A DNA stretch of 64,000 nucleotides from Apostichopus japonicus (GCF_037975245.1 NC_092563.1:22538960-22602959); one strand, 5' to 3'. Shown: positions 37,229 through 48,992, counted from the first letter of the stretch. Program-made: numbers and translations. Notes: generated from the letters alone by a model not told the origin.

Positions 37229-38930
37229 TTATGATATAACGTTTTAAGAAAACATTGAAACATTTTAAAGATATTTTGTAATGCAAAACGTTATAAAAAT
37301 GTTTTTAAAACCTTTTTAATATAACAGTTTGTGAACCTATTTGAATCAATTTGAGGATGCAGGCAATGTTTGTTTTTAGTCTTTTTTTATTGCGTATATA
37401 CCAACAACGCATAATTTTATCTGACTTCATTAGGAAACTAGATATTTGAACAACATTTTGATATAATGTTGTAGGTAAAACATTTTTAAAACATTTTAAA
37501 AACATTTTCTTACAAATGTTATTGTATAACGCATTGAAAACATCATGATATCACGTTTTAAGAAAATATTATTGAAACATTTAAAGATATTTTGTGATGC
37601 AAAACGTTATAAAAATGTTTTTAAAACGTTTTTAATATAAAAGTTTGTGAACCTATTTGAATCAATTTGAGGATGCAGGCAATGTTTGTTTTTAGTCTTT
37701 TTTTATAATTTGATTGCGTATATACCAACAATGCAAACTTTTATCTGACTTCATTAGAAAATATTTATATGATATTTGAACAACATTTTGATATAATGCT
37801 GAAGGTAAAACATTTTTTAAACATTTTAAAAACATTTCTTACAAATGTTATTGTATAACGCATTGAAAACATTATGATATCACGTTTTAAGAAAATATTA
37901 TTGAAACATTTTAAAGATATTTTGTGATGCAAAACGTTATAAAAATGTTTTTAAAACGTTTTTAATATAAAACTTTGTGAACCTATTTGAATCAATTTGA
38001 GGGTGCAGGCAATGTTTGTTTTTAGTCCTTTTTATTTAATTTTATTGCGTATGTACCAACAATGCAAACTTTTATCTGACTTCATTAGAAAATATTTATA
38101 TGATATTTGAACAACAGTTTGATATAATGCTGAAGGTAAAACATTTTTTAAACATTTTAAAAACATTTCTTACAAATGTTATTGTATAACGCATTGAAAA
38201 CATTATGATATCACGTTTTAAGAAAATATTATTGAAACATTTTAAAGATATTTTGTGATGCAAAACGTTATAAAAATGTTTTTAAAACGTTTTTAATATA
38301 AAACTTTGTGAACCTATTTGAATCAATTTGAGGGTGCAGGCAATGTTTGTTTTTAGTCCTTTTTATTTAATTTTATTGCGTATGTACCAACAATGCAAAC
38401 TTTTATCTGACTTCATTAGAAAATATTTATATGATATTTGAAAAACATTTTGATATAGTGTTGTAGGTAAAACATTTTTAAAACATTTTAAAACATTTTC
38501 CTCAATGTTATTGTATAACAAATTAAAAACATGATGATATAACGTTTTAAGAAAATATTATTATAACATTAGGAAGATATTTTATATAGCAAGACGTTTT
38601 AAAAATGTTTTTAAAATATTATTATTAACATGCAAGTTTATTAGCATATGTGAATCACATTTGATGAAGTGCCATTGTTTTCGTAGTTTTAATGCATCAT
38701 ATACCCACAATGCATATTTCCATCTAATTAACGGTAGAATATATTTTTATGATATTTTAACAACATTTTGAAATAATATTGAAAACAAAACATTTTTTAA
38801 ACATTTTTAAAACATTTTTATGTTATAAAATAACATCATAATAACGTTATATAAATATAATATAAAAATGTTTTGTTATAACGTTTCTACGACCTTTTAA
38901 AAATGTTATGATAATGTTATGTGTTTGCTG
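37225..38930. repeat. Right subterminal tandem array of element 1 (316-331 bp units)
   Basis: GTGAACCTATTTGAATCAAT recurs at 37331, 37647, 37977 and 38308, giving periods of 316, 330 and 331 bp. A more diverged unit starts near 38630. Each unit includes GCAAAACGTTATAAAAATG and TTATCTGACTTCATTAG. Copies 2-4 are nearly identical to each other, so the array grew recently. Confidence 0.9.
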
Positions 38931-38932
38931 GG

Positions 38933-39782
38933 AGGCCACCTTAGCTGTGTGCGGTTGTCGGATTTCACACAACCTGTAGTGTTGCAACATGAATACCGGT
39001 ATCGTAACTACAACCGGTATTTTCCTCAACTTTCATCTATGGTTCAAAGCACTTAGTTACGAGATTCAATGTCATACATTCAATATGCATAGCCTAAAGT
39101 ACCACTCACGTATAACTGGACATGTGTGCGGGCACATGATCGTATAAAGACGTATAAACAAGTACAATCGCATATAATCTCGATCGTTGACACACAAATT
39201 GCCGCCATGTTCCACGGAGGATAAGTTTACTTTGAATAGTTGGCAACATTTTGAAGAAATAATAAAGTGTTACTAAGCGTTTCTTGTGTCAATTTTTTAT
39301 ATAATTTACCAAATTTTTTGGTTCCAACATAATGAAAAGAAAAAAAACTTCCACCCAACAAATTTGAAGCACGGCCGGTTAAAAACAAAACATGTTTCTC
39401 GTCCGTGCAATGGGCCTCCTTTTTCCTGATTCCCGAGTTTCTATTCGGATAACAAGAAATCTAAACTATCCTTAAAAATTATTTTGTAAAGGTTGGAACA
39501 TATTCCAAACTAGTATCAGCGCATGACAAGAAGAAAAATGGCCGCCCGTTTTTTTTCAGATTTCAGTACGAGAAACATGTACTTTATTTGGATCATATAG
39601 AACAACTTTCGTTCCCTAGCTGTATGTCGATTTTTATAAAACCTTCATGAAAATTAAGAGACTTGTTTGAAAATGAATTTTGAAGCTCAGTCAACAATTT
39701 AAGAAATTGCTTACCGTTAAATACTGGCGTAAAACAATACATTTCGTATTTATTCCAATAAAGATCCACAAAGGATAAAAAT
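38933..39782. other. Spacer between elements 1 and 2
   Basis: No gene. Contains TAGTGTTGC...GAATACCGGTATC at 38977-39005, which resembles a hAT-type terminus (see findings). Confidence 0.5.
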
Positions 39783-39829
39783 CCCAGATAACATCATGCT
39801 AGCGGTCCACCGGCGGCCGCCAGCTGCAC

Positions 39830-40290
39830 CACTGGCGGTCCACCGGCGGGGAAAGCCGGCGGAACGCCAGAGATTTGGCCGGCTTTAATCCGGCGGTCCG
39901 CCGGCGACTACGCCAGAAGACCGCCGGAGAAACGCCAGCGTACCGCCGGTGTACCGCCAGTGTTTCACAAGCAGACCGCCGAAGAAACGCCGGCGTACCG
40001 CCGGTGTACCGCCAGTGATCCACCAGTAGACCGCCAGAGAAACGCCAGCGTACCGCCGAAGAAACGCCAGCGTTCCGCCGGTGTACCGCCAGTGTTCCAC
40101 CGGCAGACCGCCGAAGAAACTCCAGCGTACCGCCGGTGTTCCACCAGTAGACCGCCAAAGAAACGCCAGCGTACCGCTGGTGTACCGTCAGTGTTCCACC
40201 AGCAGACCGCCGAAGAAACGCCAGTTTTCCGCCGGTGTACTACCAGCAGACCGCCGGAGAAACGCAAGCTTACCACCGGAGTACCGCTGA
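39830..40290. repeat. Left subterminal GC-rich minisatellite of element 2
   Basis: About eight units of roughly 40-58 bp, built from AGACCGCCGAAGAAACGCC, AGCGTACCGCCGGTG and TTCCACCAGC. Long open frames on both strands (39799-40325) arise from the repeat and its lack of stop triplets, not from a gene. Confidence 0.9.
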
Positions 40291-40696
40291 ATTTCTGTCA
40301 GAGAAAGCCACTGGCTATCCACTAGCTAATATCCAGTGTTCTGGCGACCTGCTAGCCCAAATCTGGTATTTCGCCAGCAACCCGCTAGGCAGAGATATTC
40401 ACATGAATTGCTAACCAAATATCTGTGTTCCGGTAGAAAACTGTCCGTCAAATATCGGGTTTTGTCCCAGCACATTGTCAAGGGAATGCTAGCAAGAGTG
40501 CCAGCTTGTTTGGGGTGTACTACTAGAACAGAGCTATTGGTCTACCTGCAGATTTTACTGAATTACACATGCGGTTACATATGAAGAAATAATGACTAAC
40601 ACAGTGAAATTAGTTGCTATCATTTTATTACGCCTATAAATTACAAAGCGAGAAAATGAGTTCCAGCGTTAAATATTGCAACAGCACTAAAGAAAT

Positions 40697-40828
40697 TCAC
40701 TCGTCAACTGTTTGTGGTGAAGTCCGAGATTTTCGCCCTCCCTCACAATCAGATGCATCCTTCAGAAATCTAACCACCGCCGCCTGAATATCAGATGAAG
40801 TCGATTGTGCAGTTCCTCCGTACAGCTT
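40697..40828 (-). CDS. DUF4806-type gene, last exon
   Basis: Acceptor TATTAACAG, 44 codons in phase 0, TGA stop at 40697-40699. It reads KLYGGTAQSTSSDIQAAVVR, then FLKDASDCEGGRKSR and a short tail. The D-I-Q-A-A-V-V-R-F-L-K-D-A segment matches the terminal helix of the DUF4806 domain, in which an acidic-spaced helix ends in a W/F-L-K-x-A-x-D-R-E-G motif. Confidence 0.65.
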   Translation of the reverse strand, partial: KLYGGTAQSTSSDIQAAVVRFLKDASDCEGGRKSRTSPQTVDE

Positions 40829-42357
40829 CTGTTAATACAAAACACATTACACAAAACATTACATAAAAGATTGCATTCTACACAAGCAGTAAAATGAAGC
40901 CAATAATGGGTTACCTGATACTCATAGCTAGGACAGTTACTACTGTTCATGTTCCACAACCATGCATCAGTTACTACTGTAACTGCTCGTAACACATGTG
41001 TTACAGGTGGCAAGTTTTTTGTAAATGCAAATTTAAAAAAAAAATAATAATAATTATAAAATTTAATATACTAAAAATGTTTTTTTTAAATTACTGCAAA
41101 TTTTCACCTGTCTGACTCTTAGTTCAATGTGTCACATCTTTTTGATAATTACTGTGCCAACTGTAACACTAGCTATGAGTATCGGCTGGGGTCTCACATT
41201 ATGATCACAATTGGTTAAACTACATTATTCACATTTTCACACATTTACCATTTTTTCAGTGATATACGAAATATTTCCTTTGCATTTGACAGTCACCTTC
41301 TTTCATTTTATACTGAACACATGCATTACTGTTGCAAATCCAGGTCCCATCAATTGGGAAAGAAAGTGACAATGGACTGGTCAATAAAATCATATGGTGA
41401 ATTAACTTTAAAATCAATGCTGAATGCTGCTTTTCAACTGCATCTGAAACAACACATCTTACATCAAAATATATTTGTAGTAACTTATTTAAATGACCAG
41501 AATTCAATGTATATTAAAGCAAGAATTCTCGTTGATGGGGTTTTGCATTGAAAAGCTGGCCGATCCATGAGTCAAATGCACAACCCCCTCCCCACAACTC
41601 TAGGTTCTCTTCACTGCTGCTGAAAACAAAAATGACACATATAAACTCACTTTCATACATGCAGCTTCGCAAAGGCTGTTTTCCCAGTGGTACATGTCCA
41701 GTTCAGTGTGGTAGCAACTGCATTTGCCAATAAATCACCCATGATTCTTTTAACGCAATCCTTCAACGTGTTGCCACCAAGAATTGATAGTCTTCTCTTC
41801 TTGAAACAACAAAAAGAAAGAAAAGTTAATCAGAAACCATTCAATAATTATTATACAAACAGAAATATTCAAGTAATTCTATTTCATCCAAACTTTGGCA
41901 TCTTTTGCTAATTTCTTATCAATATTTTAAGAGGAACTAGCAATGCAGTGCTGCAATGTTCCTTTCTGGGTCCAGTCAAAAACAAGATTGATTTAACAGC
42001 CCACTTTTGTAGAATGCACCGCAATGTAAAATCAGTTCTGGCCGAACTCTTGTTACCTAAATGCTTTCATGTCTGTTACTACCTTACAGTTTTAATTTTC
42101 TCCCAGTAAAAGGAAATTAGCCCCTCAGGAAATATTTTATTTTGTACAGACCACTGACACAATAAAACCTGACTTGGCTTCAAATTTATAATGATAAACT
42201 AACATTACACTCTGGAAAACTGTTTTCTGATTACTTTCCTTACACTTTTAAACTGACTTACCAAATATCTTTCCAAAGCCTTGTTTGTTTCAATAGAGTC
42301 ATCCAGGTTATTAAATTCCTCCAAAGATCCCACAGGAATAGTAACGCGCTGGCTTCT
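40697..42357 (-). pseudogene. DUF4806-domain gene inside element 2, intact or decayed not settled
   Basis: Minus strand. Exon a (42357-42262) reads RSQRVTIPVGSLEEFNNLDD then SIETNKALERYL with donor GTAAGT. Exon b (41799 or 41796 to 41659) reads RRLSILGGNTLKDCVKRIMG, then DLLANAVATTLNWTCTTGKT and AFAKLH, with donor GTATGA. The last exon is 40828-40697. The order P-x-x-x-L-E-E-F, then L-S-x-L-G-G-x-T-L-K-D-x-V-K-R-I-M, then W-x-x-x-x-G-K-x-A-F, is diagnostic of DUF4806. The exon linking b to the last one is unresolved: candidates near 41457-41435 (SDAVEKQHS) and 40985-40922 (VTVVTDAWLWNMNSS, donor GTAACC) do not give a consistent phase. The N-terminus was not found. The domain's function is unknown, and its members often occur in multicopy families in invertebrates. 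Confidence 0.65.
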
Positions 42358-42817
42358 AACTTAGTTCCTGAAATCCTGATCTGGAAAAATTGATAAATTG
42401 TGATTTAATCTGCTGACTCCATCTTCCTCAAAAAACAACAACAGCAGCATACTTTGGTGTTTCCATACTTCAAATTAAAGTTAACAGTAAATAAGTTCAC
42501 AACAACATATTGTGCAGGAGAGGAATGGCTATCTGTCACTCCTTTATATACTTAGAATCCTTTCACTCTTAACTTCAACTGTGTCATCATGCAGCTCAAA
42601 GTTGTTATCATTATTGCTTGTTTCTTGTAAAACAGTGTTGACATGCCCATCAACCTCATTTTGTATTTTCCTTGTTTAGTTCGCCAGGGATTTCACATGA
42701 GTCATTTTTTCCCTGTTAATCTACTGCAAAATAAGAACCAAAAACAATAATCTAGAGCTCTTCATTCTGTATCCATTACTAACAATGGGCATTAACCCTT
42801 GGATTAATTTTTTTTTT

Positions 42818-42837
42818 TTGGGGGGGGGGGGGGGAGA
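42818..42837. repeat. T-run / G-run homopolymer
   Basis: About nine T followed by about fourteen G. Likely length-variable. Confidence 0.6.
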
Positions 42838-43424
42838 ACTATTATATAAGGTCAAATTTACATCATCAAATACAGACAAATCATGTTATTCGTTACTCTG
42901 TCTGCAGAGCTTTTTAAACAGAATAACATACCCTCCTGCTTGCCGAAAGTTGTATCTACTTTCATTGCCATTTAATTCATCTAGGAATACAATAGAGGGG
43001 CAAATTGAACCTAAACTACCTCTACTAACTATGCTTTCAATGATTTATTGCCAAGGAATTTAAACAGTTCTCCCCGCAGCACTTTAAACTTTGAACCCTT
43101 TAAAGTAACTTTCCATAGAGTTAAATAGTGGCACGCAGTACAGACATAGCACAGAGGCAGTTCAGCTATTGGGCAAATATACTTTACTTTAACTGAGGAT
43201 CACTTCAATGTAGGCAGTTATTTTCTTGGAAATCATGTGAAGAATGATTCACCAGAAACTGAGCACATGGAATAGACCCAATGCAAATATTTCAAATTGA
43301 CAGTAGCTAAGACAAAAAGCAACAAAAAGAGATAAGGCAGCCACAATTTTTTTAGAAGCCTAGAGGCTAGATATGAAATATTTTTCATTATCGTGTTGGT
43401 TGGTATCACCAAGAGCGTAGGAAC

Positions 43425-43705
43425 CGGGGGGGATGGGGGCGCCAGCCCCCCAGTGAAAAATGTGGAGGGGCGGAAGTATCATTACGCCCTCCCCCCCCCC
43501 CTGGCTTCGCAAGTCAGAAAACCCCTTTTTCATTCCCAAATGAGAAAAAAATCTCACTTGGAGCACCAAATTGCATCTAAGGCCAGGTGACAATACAAAA
43601 TTAAGTTTACAAAATTGAGTGGGTGTTGAAGTGTGCCATATTGCACCCTCCCCCCAGGCCGGCCATCAGTCTTCAGCCCCCCACTCAAAAGTACCTTCCT
43701 ACGCT
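43425..43705. repeat. G/C-run repeat (GGGGGG-CCCCCC), diverged copy
   Basis: GGGGGGGATGGGGGCGCCAGC with CCCCCC follows AGGAACCGG. Two further C-runs lie within 250 bp, ending CTTCCTACGCTACTGGG. The start (AGAGCGTAGGAACC) and the end (CCTTCCTACGCTACT) are inverted with respect to each other, which may define a nonautonomous insertion of about 300 bp. Confidence 0.5.
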
Positions 43706-44079
43706 ACTGGGTATCACTATACTCCACAGGAGTACTCATAAACTATGATGACGATGACCTATTGTTCTCCAAAATGCTTAATTTGTCACAAAAACTTTGA
43801 AGCCTAAGCACTAAACATGAAATCCAAAAAGATTTAACCACCAACCCATTCCTGATATTTAAAAACAACCATACTTATATTATTATTATTAATAAGGTTT
43901 TAACATTGAGTCTTTACCTTCTTAACTAGCCTAGGCCTAGGCCTAGCTATAAACAAATAAAACAGCACATTATTTCTTAAAAGTTATGGATGACCATGAT
44001 TTTTCAATACTGCCAAATGATTTAAAACTAGGCCTAGGCCCCTAGTACTAGTGTACTACCACTACTAGCTAGTAGTAGG

Positions 44080-44567
44080 ATGGTGACTTCGAAGTTCGCC
44101 CACTTAAGACTTAAAACACCCCAAAACTAAATCTTCTGGTGCAAATCATTTGAAAATATACTTCATATGGTGGGAGAATTTTGTTATAGTACGATACACG
44201 GCCAAACTTTCTTTCCTGCAAACTGTTTTCACGTTGTTTTCCAAGAAGATTCTTCGTGATTGTGGAACTGGTATTTCTTGCTAGAGTATTGCGAATTTCG
44301 GCCACGCAACCTACAGTGTGGCGCTGGTAAAAATTGGTGGCGCTGTTGCTCTTTCAGTAATTATAACAGACTTCATAGATCTTCGTCATTTTATTGACAA
44401 ATATGTAAGTAATTTCTTGCACACGGGTCATTTTGGAGAGAAAATAACTGTAGCTTCGTACTTTTTGGTGAAATTTGGCTCTTCCTGTAGGTTTTCATGG
44501 TGAAAATCGTGTATTTCTTAGGGTGCCCGAACTTCGCAGTATGGCGAACTTCGCAATACTGACTATA
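44080..44567 (+). repeat. R1: about 490-bp MITE-like repeat, inside element 2
   Basis: Starts ATGGTGACTTCGAAGTTCG and ends CGAACTTCGCAATACTGAC plus TATA. Both ends carry GAAGTTCG in inverse orientation, and a second CGAACTTCGCAGTATGG lies just inside the right end. The inverted copy is R2 at 53732-54226. Confidence 0.85.
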
Positions 44568-45639
44568 GTACTGTACTACTAGTAAAGTAATATATATTTC
44601 AGAATATGATATTTAAAATTAGGAGGAAGCCTTCCATAGTCATCTAGTAATATTAACAGTATTAACCTTCTGCAGATAACATTTTTCTTCTAATACAGTC
44701 AGCAAACAAATGTTTCGGCATAACATTGCATAACCTAGCTATTATACAAACAACGGTCATTAGTTTACCTTTATGTGTGATCGTTATTGCTCAGCCTAAC
44801 ACAATTAACACCTACAAATGTAGGCTAGGTGTAATTCATACACCGCGAAAGGCTTCTCATTAAGCGATACATTCTAGCCTAACGCTAGATTACGTCTAAG
44901 TTTATTTAAAAAATAGTCACTTCAAATACTTGCGAAATCAAATGTACAACTGTCAACCCTTAGTAAGAAAAAACAGGTACATACCTCTTAAGCAAATTTG
45001 TATCTGCAGACTGCAAGTACTTTCAAAACAATTGATCAGGATATCCAACATCGAAAGAGTTGTAACGGATTACGAAAGCGAACGCTTTTCAAACTAGCTG
45101 CTATATCTGAGGACACTGAGCATTGCGGTTTAGCGATTGGATGCCAGTTATACTAGGCTCGTTCGATCAGTGAAAAATGTTTTCTGAACTGTTTTCTCTC
45201 AACTACGCTAAATTGTTGATTAATAAATACTTCTTGGGATAGTTGAAATTAATTAAAGTATTTGAATATCGCTTATAACGTTATTGCTAATATTTATTTC
45301 AGAATTTGAATTTGTTGAAAATATTATTTTGTAAGTGTTCCTGTGGTTAAGGGTATTACCCGCCCATTTTGCCCAAATGCTTGCCAAGATTTCTTCATGT
45401 GGTATCCGTCAGACTCGTTCGATCAGTATTTTTTTCCCCTTCAAATATTATGTAGTGTATGATAATATATATAACATTGGATGGTAAGCAACATTTAACT
45501 ACTTTGAGTTAGCTCAATCTTTAATTACCTTATAGTTATTGGCGAATATAGGTTTTAGGAAAATATTATTCTGTTAATTGTGCCAGTTTGGTAAGGTAAC
45601 TTCCCGCCAATTCTGCACAAAAGCTATCCAATATTTCCT

Positions 45640-46440
45640 CCGGCGGTACTGCTGTCGGCATTCCGCTGGACTTACAAGCCAGCTGTAATATCTATCGGTC
45701 CGTTAGCGGACCACCAGCCGTTGCCTAATAACGTATAAGCCCATGCAGCCGCACCTAAACCTGGCCTATAATACTACACAAAATCCAAGTATTCTTAATT
45801 TTTCTCTCCACAGGAACAAATATATACAAAAAGCACGGGTAAAATAGTTTAATAGAAACTCATCTTTAACTAAACTTTCACATAGAGACTTAAGATTTTG
45901 GACAGACCCGATGGTCAATGTGTATGTGAACTTGTGTAAATTGCTGAGTGACTTTCATAACATAATATTTGTGGGAAATTTTCTACGGCGTTACGCTGTC
46001 GGTCTGCTGTCGGAATTCTGCTAGGTTTTTCCAAGCAACAATGTCTATCGGTCCGTTGGCGGACCTCCAGCGTGAAACCACCGGCTTGTTTACGACGTTG
46101 ATACGCTGTTGGTCCGCTGTCGGCAATACGCTGGGTTTTTTCTAAGCAGCAATTGATGTCTATCGGTCCATTGGCGGACCTCCAGCGTGTAACCGCCGGC
46201 TTTTTAACGACGTCGATACGCTGTTGGTCCGCTGTCGGCAATACGCTGGGTTTTTCCAAGCAGCAATGTCTATCGGTCCGTTGGCGGACCTCCAGCGTGT
46301 AACCGCCAGCTTTTTTACGACGTCGATACGCTGTTGGTCCGCTGTCGGCAATACGCTGGGTTTTTCCAAGCAGCAATGTCTATCGGTCCGTTGGCGGACC
46401 TCCAGCGTTTTACCGCCAGCGTTTTTACGCCAGCGGACCG
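45640..46440. repeat. Right subterminal GC-rich tandem array of element 2 (110-115 bp units)
   Basis: Four regular units start at 45995, 46105, 46220 and 46330, with a diverged outlier near 45640. Each has GCTGT(T/C)GGTC(C/T)GCTGTCGG, a GGTTTTTCCAAGCA segment and GGTCCGTTGGCGGACC, a perfect 6-bp stem with a 4-nt loop. Minus-strand frames across 45915-46575 are by-products of the repeat. Confidence 0.9.
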
Positions 46441-46460
46441 CCAGTGTGATGCGTACTGGG

Positions 46461-48772
46461 ATGCTATGTAGAGCTTACTAAAGAGAAATAGAAACTGCAT
46501 GTACTTGGTCATTTTAAGTATCCAAGTACTATACAAAGAGATCGAGTTCACCGAAACACCCCTTTTCCCTATCACCTGAGGAAAACCTTCTTTTATAAAT
46601 TATAGAAGGCCTAACATACAGTACTTTACATTTGATACAAAAGTTACTTCTACAACAGCTTCCCAAAATTTGTATGTGTCGCAATAGTTTAAGTTTTAAC
46701 CAAGCAGCGCAGTACCATTCATAATTTGGATATTACACCAAAGTTTACACTCGGCGTCCAGAAGGCGGGAAAGTTTACCATCATGTTCAATGTGTTGTCG
46801 TTCCCATGGTGCAATGAACTTGGGCAAGTTGCCAAGTTCGAATGTCGATGACCTACTTTTGTGATGTGACCAATGTCAATGGGAATTATGTGTGTAAAAA
46901 CTCGGGTTTTTCCACGTGTAATATATATACTATAGATATTTTATGTAAGCGTAGCAAATTTCGACTATTTTGACTATTAATTGGAAACTCAATATATATA
47001 TCAAGAAGTACTGGGTCTAGACCTTATCATTGCATTTTGGGAGAAGTCAAATCGTCAAGTGCAAAAAAATGTTTTTTCATTTAAGGTTATCGTGGTTTTC
47101 TTGCGAGGTGTATACGGGTAATACGGCGTAACTTTCGAGGTAGGCTTAGAGGTACAGTAGGATCGGCCAATGCCTGCCTAGTTTTCATGCATTGTTACCT
47201 AAATTTAATTTAACGGGAATCACTGAGCATGTTGGATAGACAGGACTCGACTTACTACTACTACTTTAAGTTCAAGAGTTCACATTGAAATTTGTTTAAC
47301 TATCAACAAGTCCCCAAGTCTTTGGAACTTCAGACAATAATAATGTAACGTAGGGGCTACGTAAATACGAGATTATAAACTACATACATAATAGTACGGA
47401 TTTATTTATATCGTTAATTGGCTGTTGTTTACCCCCACAAAATTAACAGTACTTTCAATACGTACAATACCAATCTTCGTACAATAGTTCTTAAAAATTA
47501 AAAAAGTAGCGAAAGATAACTAGATATGACATCGTGGAACCCCCGCATTAATAAACGAATCCAATTCATTACAGCATCAAGTCTCAAGTACCGCACAGCA
47601 GTGTGTACCAGTACCGTACACTAGGCTATAATAATATACAGTCCCGTGCGAAGATGGATTTAAACTGGCATATACTCCCTTTGCTTTTGGCTCAAAAATT
47701 ATTAAATCGTTTTAATTATTATAACAAAATGTGGTGAAATGCATAAGGGTAAGATTTTGTACATGGGAACCTTCACAATCATCGTTTGAAGGAAGAATAA
47801 ATGATGAAAATTTCAGAATAACTTTGAGGTCCCGTAACATGCTGAGCCTAAGTAACGTTCGATATTTGGTGTAGCTTAGGTCCAAATTACTACGAGAAAA
47901 GTTGATTCGTTAATATATAGGTTTAGGCCAGTGTGTAAATTGATCAGATATTATTCAAACTAAGAACACAGAAACCAGATATAAACGTGTTTTCTTTTAT
48001 TTATTTCAAATAGTTACACGTAGATATTTTTTATTTTGTCCGGGATTCCCGGGAATGATACCGAAACGAATTTAATAACCGGTTGTTTTCCCAATACTGG
48101 CAGTAGTTACACATTGCCCTGTGATCGGGATTAGTCAGTACCGGGATCAGGATACCGGTATTCACTTGACTACCGGGATCCCGCACAACACTAGGCCACC
48201 TGTTTGATAGTTAACGATTGTTTAAGAATCATCCATGTTAATAGCAAAGTTGAAACGTCTTTCAAAAGTAAAATTACTCCTGTCAACTGATGGGGAATCT
48301 GCGATTTGAACACCTCAAATGTTATATTTGAAGGAACCAGGGAAATCCTTCCCATGAACAAAGGTAGGCTTAATTAGTGTGTTTGATGAAAAAAAATCAT
48401 CCCCCAACTTTTATACACACATTTCGAAACACTGCTGATTATATTCATGTCAACAGACTATTTTGGATAGGTTGGAGCTAAATTGTCACTTACCCAACAT
48501 TCCATTTCTCTTCACCACTTTGATGGCTGTGTTTGGCTCCATTTCAAGGAGAGGTACGACTACGAGAGCATCTTTGTTTCTCTGCTTCATCCTCTTTATC
48601 CACAAGTACACCATCTTTGGTGATAACATAAATGAAAGAAAATATTGATTTCAGCCTAGTATTTGTAACAAACTTGTTTACGCCATTGTAAGGTTTTAGC
48701 CATGCATATTAAGTGCGGTTAATACTTATATTGCCTGTGGAATTGTATGCCTAAACCCCCCTACCGCAAGTA
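46461..48772. other. Non-coding spacer between element 2 and the gypsy element
   Basis: AT-rich with no supported gene. A cluster of CCGGGATCCCG and ACCGGTAT motifs lies at 48040-48193 and ends GCACAACACTA, resembling a hAT-type terminus. Confidence 0.5.
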
Positions 48773-48944
48773 TGTTGTGTTCAGTTATTGTAATGACATT
48801 CTTTATGTATTTATGATATGTATTCTTGAAGTACGCCCTCTCCAAGATGGCAGTGCTACGCACTTACGAGTAAGAAATAAACAGGCAATCAATCTTCATG
48901 AATCAAGAACATCGTGTCTTTTTTTATAACAACTAAACACTATA
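48773..48944 (+). repeat. 5' LTR of the gypsy element
   Basis: Starts TGTTGTGTTCAG and ends AACACTATA. Identical to the 3' LTR. Contains AATAAA at 48876-48881 as a likely polyadenylation signal. No TATA box is obvious. Confidence 0.95.
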
Positions 48945-48946
48945 TT

Positions 48947-48958
48947 TGGCGACGAGGA
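48947..48958 (+). promoter_or_regulatory. Primer binding site, tRNA-Ser type
   Basis: TGGCGACGAGGA begins 2 nt after the LTR. It is complementary to the 3' end of metazoan tRNA-Ser(GCU) (acceptor CCTCGTCG plus CCA), as I recall that tRNA. It should prime minus-strand DNA synthesis. Confidence 0.75.
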
Positions 48959-48992
48959 GAAAATTTTACAATTTGGACGTGTTTTTACAATC

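Larger units (their letters stand above)
31164..38932. mobile_element. Element 1: 7.8-kb CCCAG-terminus DNA transposon-like element
   Basis: The left end begins CCCAGCAAACACA at 31164 and the right end finishes with its exact complement TGTGTTTGCTGGG at 38932. Both continue inward with TAACGTT/AACATT sequence. The left subterminal zone (31190-31620) is packed with AACGTT motifs and a palindrome. The right zone (37225-38930) has four or more tandem units of 316-331 bp with the same motifs. The interior carries an unidentified minus-strand spliced gene (33154-32048), a triplicated roughly 115-bp block and a foldback at 36999-37200. The flanks give a possible 2-bp AG target duplication. No transposase is visible, so the superfamily is unassigned. 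Confidence 0.65.
39783..46460. mobile_element. Element 2: 6.7-kb CCCAG-terminus element carrying a DUF4806-type gene
   Basis: The left end reads ATCCCAG, then CATCA, GC-GCGGTCC and CCGGCG. The right end, read in reverse complement, is ATCCCAG, GCATCAC, CTGGCGGTCCGCTGGCG. The terminal inverted repeat is therefore imperfect but extends over at least 35 bp. Just inside lie GC-rich tandem arrays on both sides (39830-40290 and 45640-46440). The interior holds minus-strand DUF4806-type exons (42357-40697) and a roughly 490-bp repeat (44080-44567). Flanks allow a 2-bp AT duplication. No transposase was found. Confidence 0.65.

Noticed and set aside
39799-40325. Overlapping open frames on both strands, up to 121 residues
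   Set aside because: All arise from the GC-rich minisatellite at the left end of element 2.
45915-46575. Minus-strand frames up to 153 residues with repeated LEKP and ADQQR units
   Set aside because: By-product of the 110-115-bp array at the right end of element 2.
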